Positions 1 to 7,905 of a stretch of DNA of 41,544 bases are shown here, piece by piece. Under the pieces are notes generated by a model, which made no database searches, was not told the origin of the DNA, and saw only the letters and a list, made by a program, of their open reading frames with translations. Made by a program: the position numbers and the translations under genes. The stretch comes from Acetobacteraceae bacterium (lineage in GTDB: Bacteria; Pseudomonadota; Alphaproteobacteria; Zavarziniales; Zavarziniaceae), in NCBI GenBank assembly GCA_947379865.1, contig CANCOY010000013.1, positions 1-41,544 of the forward strand. The letters are read 5' to 3'. Each line of letters begins with the position of its first letter. The first letter of the stretch is position 1.

Positions 1-2
1 TG

Positions 3-1511
3 GCCTTTGGCCTGGGGGCCCTGGCCATGCTGGGCCTGCCGCCCTTTGGCCTGGTGCCGGTGCTGGCGCTGGCCTTTACGGGCCTTGTCTGGCTGCTTGA
101 TGGCGTCGATACGCCCCGCCGGGCCTTCTGGACGGGTTGGGCCTTTGGCTTTGGCCATCTGGTGGTGGGGCTCTACTGGATTGCCCTTGCCCTGCTGGTG
201 GAGGCCGACCGTTTCGCCTGGCTGCTGCCCTTTGCGGTCATCGTGCTGCCGGGCCTGCTGGCCCTGTTCTATGCCCTTGCCATCATGGCCGCCCACAGGT
301 TCTGGCGGCCAGGTGGTGCGCGGGTGGCGATCCTGGCGCTGGCCTGGCTGGCGGCGGAATGGCTGCGCGGCCATGTGCTGACGGGCTTTCCCTGGAATGT
401 CACGGGCTATGCCTGGACCGATCTGGCCGCACCCCGCCAGGCGGCGGCGCTGGTGGGCGTCTGGGGCCTGTCTCTGGGTACGGTGCTGCTGGCCGCCTTG
501 CCGGCAACCCTGGCGGATGCGGGCAGGCAGGGCTGGCACCGCCTGCGCCCCACCCTTGGTGGCCTCGCCGTGCTGGCGCTGGTGTGTCTTGGCGGCTGGG
601 TGCGCCTTGGCCTGGTGCCGGCGCCAGATCCTGCTGCCACCGATCGCCCGCTGCTGCGCATCGTCCAGGGCAATATCGACCAGCACATCAAATGGAGCGC
701 CGAGGCGAGGCGCGATATCTTCGAACGCTATCTGAACCTCAGCCAGGCGCCCTCGGCCCGCCCCCTGGCAGCGGTGATCTGGCCCGAGACCGCAACGCCA
801 TATCTGATCGATACCCTGCCCGAAAATGCCGCCGCCGTGGCGAGGTCCGCCCCCCATGGGGGTGTCCTGCTGACCGGCGCCATGCGGGTACGCGAGGGGC
901 AAGTGGGCCAGCCCGACGAATTCCAGGCCTGGAACAGCCTGGTGGCCCTCGCCGAGACGGGTGCCATTCTGGGCATCTATGACAAGGCCCATCTGGTGCC
1001 CTTTGGCGAGTATCTGCCCCTGCGGCCCATGCTTTCGCGCTTTGGCATCGACAAGCTTGCGCAAGGGGCAGTGGATTTTTCTGCCGGGCCGGGGCCGCGC
1101 ACTCTCCATATTGCCGGGTTGCCGGCCTTTTCACCCCTGATCTGTTACGAGGTCATCTTCCCCGCAGCGGTGGCAGATCAGGCGGATCGGCCAGAATGGC
1201 TGCTGAATTTGACCAATGATGCCTGGTTTGGCAAAAGTATCGGCCCCTATCAGCACCTCGCCATGGCCCGTATGCGTGCCGTAGAACAGGGTGTACCCCT
1301 CGTCAGGGCTGCCAATACGGGCATCTCTGTAGTGTTTGATTCTGTTGGCCGTGATCTTGGCCATCTGAATCTGGGGGAAACCGGCATATTGGATATCAAT
1401 TTGCCTGAGGCGCGTTCAGGCATCACGCCCTATGCCCGTCTGGGAGACTGGATTGTACTTGGAATAGCCGCCGTGATTGGTATTTTTCTGGGACGTCGCA
1501 AATCTTCCTGA
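3..1511 (+). CDS. lnt: Apolipoprotein N-acyltransferase Lnt (5' end outside window)
   Basis: Inner-membrane enzyme that adds the third acyl chain to the N-terminal cysteine of lipoproteins. The reading frame is open to the left edge, so the N-terminus is missing; the first ATG at 27 lies inside the first membrane segment and is probably not the start. The first ~200 residues are hydrophobic helices, followed by a carbon-nitrogen hydrolase (nitrilase-fold) domain. Counting from the ATG at 27, the catalytic triad is visible: E254 in VIWPETATPY, K320 in YDKAHLVPFGEYLP and C373 in LICYEVIFP. A last hydrophobic helix precedes the basic C-terminus RRKSS. The next gene is the XRE regulator, the usual alphaproteobacterial neighbour. 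The identity is secure. Confidence 0.96.
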   Translation, partial: AFGLGALAMLGLPPFGLVPVLALAFTGLVWLLDGVDTPRRAFWTGWAFGFGHLVVGLYWIALALLVEADRFAWLLPFAVIVLPGLLALFYALAIMAAHRFWRPGGARVAILALAWLAAEWLRGHVLTGFPWNVTGYAWTDLAAPRQAAALVGVWGLSLGTVLLAALPATLADAGRQGWHRLRPTLGGLAVLALVCLGGWVRLGLVPAPDPAATDRPLLRIVQGNIDQHIKWSAEARRDIFERYLNLSQAPSARPLAAVIWPETATPYLIDTLPENAAAVARSAPHGGVLLTGAMRVREGQVGQPDEFQAWNSLVALAETGAILGIYDKAHLVPFGEYLPLRPMLSRFGIDKLAQGAVDFSAGPGPRTLHIAGLPAFSPLICYEVIFPAAVADQADRPEWLLNLTNDAWFGKSIGPYQHLAMARMRAVEQGVPLVRAANTGISVVFDSVGRDLGHLNLGETGILDINLPEARSGITPYARLGDWIVLGIAAVIGIFLGRRKSS

Positions 1512-1543
1512 GGCTGACTACTTATAAAATCAATACTTTGTGC

Positions 1544-1572
1544 TTGACGATCTTTTGCCCTCCTGCATACAA
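1544..1572 (+). promoter_or_regulatory. Possible sigma70-type promoter of the XRE regulator gene
   Basis: TTGACG at 1544-1549 is followed after 16-17 bases by CATACA/ATACAA near 1566-1572, about 100 bases before the regulator start. The lnt-to-regulator gap is AT-richer than its surroundings (for example TATAAAAT at 1523-1530), which suits a promoter. Only the -35 box is convincing. Confidence 0.35.
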
Positions 1573-1669
1573 ACGGATGACAGGTCAGGTTGTATAGGTG
1601 CGCGCCGATTCCCTGTCTTCGGCGCGGCATTTGCATGAACAACCCTGTCCGAAACAGGAGAGCAGCACG

Positions 1670-2107
1670 ATGGTCGCACACCCCCATCAGATCGATGTGC
1701 ATGTTGGCAGCAGGGTCCGGCTGCGGCGCACGCTTCTTGGGTACAGCCAGGAAAAGCTGGGTGACGCCCTGGGACTTACCTTCCAGCAGGTCCAGAAGTA
1801 CGAGCGTGGCGCCAATCGCATTGGCTCCAGCCGCCTCTATGAGCTGTCGCGCATTCTCGACGTGCCGGTTTCCTTCTTCTTCGACGACATCCCGGGCGCC
1901 CCGGCAGACGCGTCGCCCGGTGCCGATGGCCCAGGCCCCGATGCCCATGAGGCCAGCCAGATGTCCCGGCGGGAAACCATGGAGTTGGTAAGGGCCTATT
2001 ACCGCATCGATGACCCCACGGTGCGCAAGCGCGTCTTCGACCTGGTCAAGGCGATTGGCGGCACCATCACGGCCGATCTGGCCAGCATGATTGACGCCGC
2101 CGACTGA
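1670..2107 (+). CDS. XRE-family helix-turn-helix regulator (PraR-like)
   Basis: DNA-binding regulator of 145 residues. The open frame extends to 1598, but ATG 1670 is preferred because CAGGAG lies just upstream at 1655-1660 and the protein then starts MVAHPHQIDVHVGSRVRLRR as its relatives do. The HTH_3 domain covers about residues 10-65 (RLRRTLLGYSQEKLGDALGL then FQQVQKYERGANRI), with SFFFDD after it. The tail is Pro/Ala/Asp-rich and then helical (RETMELVRAYYRIDDPTVRKRVFDLVKAI). Proteins of this shape between lnt and metK are common in alphaproteobacteria, and the rhizobial ones include PraR-type regulators; that assignment is by resemblance only. Targets cannot be read from the sequence. Confidence 0.85.
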   Translation: MVAHPHQIDVHVGSRVRLRRTLLGYSQEKLGDALGLTFQQVQKYERGANRIGSSRLYELSRILDVPVSFFFDDIPGAPADASPGADGPGPDAHEASQMSRRETMELVRAYYRIDDPTVRKRVFDLVKAIGGTITADLASMIDAAD

Positions 2108-2253
2108 TCCCGGCCGGCCCGGCACGGCCACTTGACCGGGCACCAGCCGCCAGCGAATAGTGCTGCCACCGATCAGGCTTGCGGTCGGGGTGTGGACCGG
2201 GGTCCGCGCCCTGTTGCGCCGGCCTGCCAGTCACCATCGTCAAGGGGTCCAGC

Positions 2254-3420
2254 GTGCCACGCAGTGATTATCTGTTTACCAGCGAGTCGGTCTCCGAAGG
2301 TCATCCCGACAAGGTGTGTGACCGCATTTCCGATGCGGTCGTCGATACCTTCCTGACGGTGGACCCCCATGCGCGCGTCGCGTGCGAGACCCTGACGACC
2401 ACCAACCTCATCGTGCTGGCGGGCGAAGTCCGCAGCGCCGTGCCGGTCCCCCATGACCAGCTCGAGGCTGTGGCCCGGGCGGCGGTCAAGGAAATCGGCT
2501 ACGAGCAGGACGGCTTCCATTGGAAGAACGCCGAGGTTCTGGTGCGGATCCATGGCCAGTCGGCCCACATTGCCCAGGGCGTCGATGCCACGGGCAACAA
2601 GGACGAAGGCGCCGGCGACCAGGGCATCATGTTTGGCTATGCCTGCCGTGAAACCGACGTGCTGATGCCGGCCCCGATTCACTACAGCCACGCCATCGTC
2701 CGCAGCCTGGCCGAGGCGCGCCATTCCGGCGCCGAACCCGGCCTTGGCCCCGATGCCAAGAGCCAGGTGACGCTGCGCTATGTGAATGGCAAGCCGGTTG
2801 CCGCCACCTCGGTCGTCGTCTCGACCCAGCACGGCGCCCATCTCAACCAGGAACAGGTGCGCGAGATCGTGCGCCCCCATGTCCTCAATGTCCTGCCCGA
2901 GGGCTGGATGTGCCCCGAGGCGGATTTCTATGTGAATCCCACGGGCACATTCGTCATCGGTGGCCCCGATGGTGATTCGGGCCTGACGGGCCGCAAGATC
3001 ATCGTCGATACCTATGGTGGCGCAGCGCCCCATGGCGGCGGTGCCTTTTCCGGCAAGGATCCCACCAAGGTTGACCGGTCGGCGGCCTATGCGGCGCGCT
3101 ATCTGGCCAAGAACGTGGTGGCCGGCGGCCTTGCCGACCGCTGCACGATCCAGCTTTCCTATGCCATCGGCGTCTCCAAGCCCCTGTCGATCTATGTGGA
3201 TCTGCATGGCACGGGCCAGGTCGAGGAAGGCAAGCTGGAGCGCGTGCTGGGCGAGGTGATGAACCTTAGCCCCCGTGGCATCCGCGAGCACCTGAAGCTC
3301 AACCGTCCGATCTATGCCCGCACCGCCGCTTATGGCCATTTTGGCCGCACGCCCGATGCCGACGGCGGCTTCTCGTGGGAAAAGCTTGATCTCGTCGAGG
3401 CCATCAAGGCGGCGTTCTGA
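2254..3420 (+). CDS. metK: S-adenosylmethionine synthase MetK
   Basis: Makes S-adenosylmethionine from methionine and ATP in the cytoplasm. I start at GTG 2254 rather than at the far upstream TTG 2179 because AAGGGG (2242-2247) sits about seven bases upstream and the protein then begins VPRSDYLFTSESVSEGHPDK, matching the family start; the length, 388 residues, is normal. Signatures visible are GHPDK (16-20), GAGDQGIMFGYA, and GGGAFSGKDPTKVDRSAAY followed by ARYLAKNVVA. The 146-base leader before it shows small inverted repeats, but I could not fit a known SAM riboswitch. The gene lies between the XRE regulator and trmB, the product of which uses SAM. Confidence 0.97.
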   Translation: MPRSDYLFTSESVSEGHPDKVCDRISDAVVDTFLTVDPHARVACETLTTTNLIVLAGEVRSAVPVPHDQLEAVARAAVKEIGYEQDGFHWKNAEVLVRIHGQSAHIAQGVDATGNKDEGAGDQGIMFGYACRETDVLMPAPIHYSHAIVRSLAEARHSGAEPGLGPDAKSQVTLRYVNGKPVAATSVVVSTQHGAHLNQEQVREIVRPHVLNVLPEGWMCPEADFYVNPTGTFVIGGPDGDSGLTGRKIIVDTYGGAAPHGGGAFSGKDPTKVDRSAAYAARYLAKNVVAGGLADRCTIQLSYAIGVSKPLSIYVDLHGTGQVEEGKLERVLGEVMNLSPRGIREHLKLNRPIYARTAAYGHFGRTPDADGGFSWEKLDLVEAIKAAF

Positions 3421-3461
3421 GGTCTGCGCACCCCTGCTTCCCGGTCCGCCCCTGGCGGGCC

Positions 3462-3509
3462 GGGGCACTGGAGCTCCGGGGTACTGGAACTCCGGGGCAC
3501 TGGCGCTCC
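3462..3509 (+). repeat. Three tandem 16-bp repeats between metK and trmB
   Basis: Consecutive units GGGGCACTGGAGCTCC (3462-3477), GGGGTACTGGAACTCC (3478-3493) and GGGGCACTGGCGCTCC (3494-3509) differ at only a few positions. They end about 25 bases before the trmB start. Each unit contains GGAGCTCC or a variant of it, a short palindrome. Confidence 0.8.
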
Positions 3510-3534
3510 TGTTCCCTGCTGATCGGGTATTGTC

Positions 3535-4290
3535 TTGGAAACCGACGCATCTGACGACGAGGGTGCCGAGGACCTCAGGCGCCGGATTGTTCATGGCCGG
3601 CGCACCGGCCACAAGCTGCGGCCCCATGCCCGCAATCTGATTGAGAGCCTGCTGCCGCACCTGCGGGTGCCCATGCCGGAACCCCATCCCCTCGACCCCG
3701 AGGCAGTGCCGCCCCCGCTCGACCCCTTTGCCCTGTTCACGCCCCGCCCCAGCGGTCTCTGGCTGGAAATCGGCTTTGGCGGGGGAGAGCATCTGGCCGG
3801 CCAGGCTGCGGCCCATCCCGAACTTGGCCTGATCGGCTGCGAGCCGTTCATCAATGGCGTCGCCAAGCTGCTGATCGACGTGGAGGCCCGCAATCTCGGC
3901 AATGTGCGCGTCCATACCGACGATGCCCGCCCCCTGATCGAGGCCCTGCCCGAGGGCTGCCTCGACCGGGCCTTTGTGCTGTTTCCCGACCCCTGGCCCA
4001 AGACCCGCCATCACAAGCGCCGCTTCATCCAGACGGCGACGCTTGATGCGCTCGCCCGGGCGCTGGCCGACGGGGCCGAATTGCGCGTGGCGACCGACAT
4101 CATGGCCTATGCCCGCTGGACCCTGGTGCTGGCCATGCGCCATCCCGATTTCGAATGGCTGGCCCGTGGCCCGGCTGATTGGCGCGTGCCCCCGCCCGAC
4201 TGGGTGCCCACCCGTTACGAGGCCAAGGCCCGGGTGGCTGGCCGCACCCCGGTCTATCTGCGCTTCCAGAGACGGCCACGCGCCAGCTGA
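3535..4290 (+). CDS. trmB: tRNA (guanine-N7-)-methyltransferase TrmB
   Basis: Methylates N7 of G46 in the variable loop of tRNAs using SAM. The Rossmann-type methyltransferase fold shows the SAM-binding loop EIGFGGGEH (78-86) and the TrmB signature FPDPWPKTRHHKRR (150-163), then ATDIMAYARW and the C-terminal TRYEAKA element. Length is 251 residues. The assigned start is TTG 3535; no strong ribosome site is seen before it and the 16-bp repeats lie just upstream, so the true start could be slightly downstream. It follows metK, as in many alphaproteobacteria, but is separated from rimP by the efflux pair. Confidence 0.95.
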   Translation: METDASDDEGAEDLRRRIVHGRRTGHKLRPHARNLIESLLPHLRVPMPEPHPLDPEAVPPPLDPFALFTPRPSGLWLEIGFGGGEHLAGQAAAHPELGLIGCEPFINGVAKLLIDVEARNLGNVRVHTDDARPLIEALPEGCLDRAFVLFPDPWPKTRHHKRRFIQTATLDALARALADGAELRVATDIMAYARWTLVLAMRHPDFEWLARGPADWRVPPPDWVPTRYEAKARVAGRTPVYLRFQRRPRAS

Positions 4291-4414
4291 AGGCATCGCA
4301 GGAGATGACACCTGCTTGCATGCGCGCCGGGCGTGTGATGCCATGGTACCCCATACACATGGAGGGGTGCCTTCTGTTCAGCCCTGATGCCATGCCTTTC
4401 CCGGGGGTCCCTGC

Positions 4415-5512
4415 GTGAGTGCACGAATTGCTGAAGCCGATGGCGTGGCGCCCCCGACCGTGCGTTCTGGCGGCCGTCGGCTGGCGCCCGTCCTGCTGTG
4501 GACGGCCCTGATCCTGGCTGCCTTTGCCGGCGGTTTCTGGGGCTGGACCTGGTGGCAGGAGGCGCGCTTTTTCGAGACCACCAACAATGCCTATCTGCGG
4601 GCCGATGCCACCATCGTCTCCCCCCGCATCTCGGGCTATGTGGAACAGGTGCATGTGGAGGCCGACCAGATCGTGGAGGCTGGCACGCCTTTGGTTACCA
4701 TTGACGCGCGCTCCTTCCAGGCCGCCCTCGACCGCGCAAAGGCCGAGGCCGAGCAGGCGGCGGCCGGTGTTGTCCGCGCCCGTGCCGAACTGGACCGCCA
4801 CGATGCCGTGGTTGCCCAGGCACAGGCAGAGGTCGAGGTGGCGCGCGAGGCCCTGCGCCTGTCCGCCCTTACTGCCGGGCGTGCCGACAAGCTGTTGAGC
4901 AGCGGCGCCGGTTCAGCCCAGCGCAAGGAAGACGCCGGGGCCATGCGCGACATGGCCGTGGCCAAGGTGCGCGCGACCGAGGCCGCCGTGGCCGTGGCCG
5001 ACCGCGAGCGCGCAACGCTGGCCGCCACCGTCCAGCACAGCGAGGCCGCGGTGAAATCTGCCGCCGCCGCCGTGCGCGATGCTGAACTGAACCTTGAGGC
5101 CACGGTGATTCGCGCCGGCCAGGCTGGCCGCATTGGCGACCGCCAGGTGGCGGTGGGCAAGTTTGTGCAGGCCGGCACCCGCCTGATGGAAGTGGTGCCG
5201 GTCGACCGCATCTATCTGGTGGCCAATTTCAAGGAAACCCAGGTGGGGCAGATGCGGGCAGGCCAGACCGCCACCATCCATGTGGACGCTCTGCCAGATA
5301 CGCCGCTCAAGGGCACGGTCGTTTCCCTCTCACCGGGCACGGGCTCGGAATTTGCCTTGCTGCGGCCGGAAAACGCCACGGGCAATTTCACCAAGATCGT
5401 GCAGCGTGTACCCGTGCGCCTTCGCGTGGAGGCCCCGGCCGACGTGCTGGCCCGGCTGATGCCCGGCCTGTCGGTGGAAGTCAGCGTCGACACTCGCCAG
5501 CCCAGGCCCTGA
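4415..5512 (+). CDS. emrA: EmrA/HlyD-family membrane fusion protein
   Basis: Periplasmic adaptor of a tripartite drug exporter, paired with the EmrB-type transporter next door. The 365-residue protein starts at GTG 4415 after a GGGGG ribosome site. It has a basic cytoplasmic N-terminus, one membrane helix at about 24-46, then the barrel/lipoyl half-motif ATIVSPRISGYVEQVHVEAD, a long Ala/Glu-rich alpha-helical hairpin (about 110-220), the second lipoyl half (EATVIRAGQAGRIGDRQVAVGK) and a beta-barrel containing VPVRLRVEAPADVLARLMPG. These match EmrA rather than AcrA. No outer-membrane partner is encoded nearby. The symbol is given by family resemblance; the substrates are unknown. Confidence 0.88.
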   Translation: MSARIAEADGVAPPTVRSGGRRLAPVLLWTALILAAFAGGFWGWTWWQEARFFETTNNAYLRADATIVSPRISGYVEQVHVEADQIVEAGTPLVTIDARSFQAALDRAKAEAEQAAAGVVRARAELDRHDAVVAQAQAEVEVAREALRLSALTAGRADKLLSSGAGSAQRKEDAGAMRDMAVAKVRATEAAVAVADRERATLAATVQHSEAAVKSAAAAVRDAELNLEATVIRAGQAGRIGDRQVAVGKFVQAGTRLMEVVPVDRIYLVANFKETQVGQMRAGQTATIHVDALPDTPLKGTVVSLSPGTGSEFALLRPENATGNFTKIVQRVPVRLRVEAPADVLARLMPGLSVEVSVDTRQPRP

Positions 5513-5553
5513 GGGTGATCCCGTGATGAGCCTGAGGGTGATCCCGTCATGAG
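5508..5553 (+). repeat. 23-bp tandem duplication at the emrA/emrB junction
   Basis: The 23 bases at 5508-5530 recur at 5531-5553 with one change (G5525 versus C5548). Copy 1 carries the emrA stop (TGA 5510-5512) and an ATG at 5526; copy 2 carries the emrB ATG at 5549. The ATG in copy 1 opens an eight-codon frame, MSLRVIPS, whose TGA (5550-5552) overlaps the emrB start as ATGA. Confidence 0.9.
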
Positions 5554-7102
5554 CACGCCGGCCGTGGGCACCGAGCGGGCGTCGCTGGGCGCCTGGATCG
5601 CGGTGATGGCGGGCATCATCGGCGCCTTCATGGCCACGCTGGATATCTCGGTCACCAATTCCTCCCTGCCCCAGATCCAGGGGGAAATCGGCGCCAATGG
5701 CACCGAGGGCACCTGGATCACCACCGCCTATCTGGTGGCGGAAATCGTGATGATCCCGCTGACCGCCTGGCTGACCCGGGTGATGGGGCTGCGTCTGCTG
5801 CTGGTCAGCTGCACGCTTGCCTTCGTGGTGTTTTCGGTGGTGTGCGGTGTTGCCCAGACCCTGCCCCAGATGATCATCGGGCGGATCGGGCAGGGTTTCT
5901 TTGGCGGCGCCCTGATGCCCACGGCCATGACCATCATCGGCACCCGCCTGCCGGTGAACCAGCAGCCCCAGGGCCTGGCCCTGTTTGGCATTACCGTGGT
6001 GCTGGCGCCGGTCTTTGGCCCCTTGCTGGGCGGCTGGCTGACGGAAAATGTCAGCTGGCATTTCCTTTTTCTGCTCAACGTGCCGGTGGGTGGCCTGCTG
6101 GTGGTGATGCTGCTGGTGGGGCTGGAGCACGAGGAAACCCGCTTTGCCGACCTCCTCAAGGCCGACTGGCTGGGGGTGGTGGGGCTTACGGTCTGTCTGG
6201 GCACGCTGACGGTGGTGCTGGAAGAAGGGCAGCGCGAGCGCTGGCTTGAGTCCGGTTACATTCTCCGTCTGCTTGCCATCTCGGCTGTGGGACTGTTGCT
6301 GGTGGTGCTGTCGCAGGTTTACAGCCGTGATCCCGTGCTGAAACTGTCGCTGCTGCGCCTGCCCAGTTTTGCCGCCGCCTGTATTCTCAGCGTGGTGATG
6401 GGCGGCGCCTTCTTCACGGGGGTCTATATCATCCCCGTTTTTCTGGCCCAGATCGCTGGCTACAACGCCCAGGAATCGGGGGTCGTTGCCATGTACAGCG
6501 GGGCTTCGGCCATGCTGCTCATTCCCGCCGTGCCCTATATGCTGCGCACCCTGGATATCCGCCTGCTGGTGGGCACGGGCGTGATCCTCTATGCCTCGGC
6601 CTCCTGGCTCGACATCGGGCTGACCGCCGAGACCTCGGGGAACAATTTCATTCTGTCCCAGTTTCTGCGTGGCATCAGCCAGGTGCTGATCTTCATGCCC
6701 CTCAGCCAGGGCGCCCTTGCCGGCTTCCGGCCCGAGGAATCGGCCGATGCCTCGGCGCTGTTCAATGTGGCACGCAACCTTGGCGCCTCCATTGGCCTGG
6801 CGCTCACGGCCGTGGCGGTGGATACGCGCTTTGCCTTCCACAAGCAGGAACTGGCGCAGGCCATCCGCTGGCAGGGCTTCGAGACTGACGGCGGCATGAC
6901 CGCCTTGTTCAGCGAACGCAGCCCCGACATGGCCTATGCCGCCACCCAGGGTCTGGCCGCCCTGTCGGGTCTTGTCAGCCGCGAAGCGCTGGTGATGACC
7001 TATGCCGACTGTTTCTGGATCTTTGGCCTCGCCATCCTCATGACCCTCCCCTTCGCCCTGCTCCTCCGCCCCCCCGAGGGCCTGTCACCCATGGTGCATT
7101 GA
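5549..7102 (+). CDS. emrB: EmrB/QacA-family drug:H+ antiporter (MFS, DHA2)
   Basis: Inner-membrane proton-driven multidrug exporter. The 517-residue length and the run of hydrophobic segments suit the 14-helix DHA2 group. Helix 1 has the family motif LDISVTNSSLPQIQGEIG (about 32-49), followed by WITTAYLVAEIVMIPLTAWL; motif A is weak (RVMGLR). The motif-C-like segment VLAPVFGPLLGGWLTENVSW is present. It is co-transcribed with emrA by position: the emrA stop lies 37 bases upstream, across the 23-bp duplication. The pair lies between trmB and rimP, so it looks like an insertion into a conserved gene order. Substrate cannot be predicted. Confidence 0.93.
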   Translation: MSTPAVGTERASLGAWIAVMAGIIGAFMATLDISVTNSSLPQIQGEIGANGTEGTWITTAYLVAEIVMIPLTAWLTRVMGLRLLLVSCTLAFVVFSVVCGVAQTLPQMIIGRIGQGFFGGALMPTAMTIIGTRLPVNQQPQGLALFGITVVLAPVFGPLLGGWLTENVSWHFLFLLNVPVGGLLVVMLLVGLEHEETRFADLLKADWLGVVGLTVCLGTLTVVLEEGQRERWLESGYILRLLAISAVGLLLVVLSQVYSRDPVLKLSLLRLPSFAAACILSVVMGGAFFTGVYIIPVFLAQIAGYNAQESGVVAMYSGASAMLLIPAVPYMLRTLDIRLLVGTGVILYASASWLDIGLTAETSGNNFILSQFLRGISQVLIFMPLSQGALAGFRPEESADASALFNVARNLGASIGLALTAVAVDTRFAFHKQELAQAIRWQGFETDGGMTALFSERSPDMAYAATQGLAALSGLVSREALVMTYADCFWIFGLAILMTLPFALLLRPPEGLSPMVH

Positions 7103-7118
7103 GACCCGCGTTACCCGC

Positions 7119-7146
7119 TTGATCTTGGCCGGGAAGTGGCTATTAT
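7119..7146 (+). promoter_or_regulatory. Probable promoter of the rimP-nusA-infB operon
   Basis: TTGATC (7119-7124) and TATTAT (7141-7146) are separated by 16 bases. Transcription would start near 7153, giving a short leader that runs into the terminator hairpin at 7189-7213 before rimP. Confidence 0.5.
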
Positions 7147-7174
7147 GCGGTGCAACATAGCTCGCCGGTAAGAC

Positions 7175-7220
7175 GGTGGGCCGACCAGAAAGGTGGGCCA
7201 GCGGCCCACCTTTTCGTTTT
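7175..7220 (+). terminator. Attenuator-like intrinsic terminator in the rimP leader
   Basis: AAAGGTGGGCC (7189-7199) and GGCCCACCTTT (7203-7213) form a perfect 11-bp stem with the loop AGC, followed by TTTTCGTTTT. The 8-mer GGTGGGCC also occurs just upstream at 7175-7182 and could pair with the same 3' arm, giving an alternative fold. Because the hairpin lies between the probable promoter and the rimP start at 7238, it should control read-through into the operon rather than end emrB alone. Premature termination in rimP-nusA leaders is known in other proteobacteria; its use here is inferred. Confidence 0.75.
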
Positions 7221-7237
7221 GGGGATACAGCAACCAC

Positions 7238-7900
7238 GTGGACGGCAATACCCGCATAGCCCGCCTGATCGGCCCGCCGCTTGAAGCCATGGGCTTTTCG
7301 CTTGTGCGCGTGCGCTACGGCGGGGGTCGCCGCCCCATTCTGCAGATCATGGCCGAGCGTGCCGATGGCACCATGACCGTGGCCGATTGCGCCGATGTCA
7401 GCCGCGCCGTGTCGGCCGTGCTGGATGTCGAGGATCCGATCCCCGGCGAATACATGCTGGAAGTCAGCTCGCCCGGCATCGACCGGCCCCTGACCCGGCT
7501 GGTGGACTTCGAGCGCTTCAAGGGTTTTGAGGCGCGGATTGAGATGAGCCTGCCCCAGGACGGGCGCAAGCGCTTTCGCGGCCGCCTTCAGGGCCTGGCC
7601 GAAGGCGAGGAAGTGCAGCTGGCCGATGCCGACGGCAGCACCGTGCTGTTGCCCTTTCATGCCATCGCCGATGCCAAGCTGGTGCTGACGGACGACCTCA
7701 TCGCGGCCAGCCTCAGGGGTGAGGTGCCAGGTGGCGGTCCGCCCCCGGATGATCTTGGCGAGGAAATCTCGCTCGACGTGGTTTCCGCCCCCGCTTCCCA
7801 ACCGGCGCCGGCAAAACCGGACGCAAAAAAGGCCCGCTCCGGGTCAAAGCCTGCTCGCTCTGGCAAAAGTAATGCCAAGCGTAGCACAGCAAACAGGTAA
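7238..7900 (+). CDS. rimP: Ribosome maturation factor RimP
   Basis: Cytoplasmic factor for 30S subunit maturation. The frame is open from 7193, but that segment encodes the terminator hairpin, so I start at GTG 7238, giving VDGNTRIARLIGPPLEAMGF and 220 residues. The N-terminal RimP domain contains VADCADVSRAVSAVLDVEDP and the hallmark YMLEVSSPGIDRPL; the SH3-like C-terminal domain follows (FRGRLQGLAEGEEVQLAD). A Pro-rich then Lys/Ser/Arg-rich tail (AKPDAKKARSGSKPARSGKS) extends beyond the usual ~150-170 residues, a common alphaproteobacterial extension. The stop is five bases before the nusA start. Confidence 0.94.
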   Translation: MDGNTRIARLIGPPLEAMGFSLVRVRYGGGRRPILQIMAERADGTMTVADCADVSRAVSAVLDVEDPIPGEYMLEVSSPGIDRPLTRLVDFERFKGFEARIEMSLPQDGRKRFRGRLQGLAEGEEVQLADADGSTVLLPFHAIADAKLVLTDDLIAASLRGEVPGGGPPPDDLGEEISLDVVSAPASQPAPAKPDAKKARSGSKPARSGKSNAKRSTANR

Positions 7901-7905
7901 CGATC

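Noticed and set aside
2108..2253. SAM or SAM/SAH riboswitch ahead of metK
   Set aside because: The leader has short inverted repeats (for example around CCGATCAGGCTTGCGGTCGG), but I could not lay out the conserved core of any SAM or SAH riboswitch class.
2173..4344. 723-residue minus-strand open frame
   Set aside because: It lies antisense to metK and trmB, which have unmistakable motifs; long antisense frames are expected in high-GC DNA.
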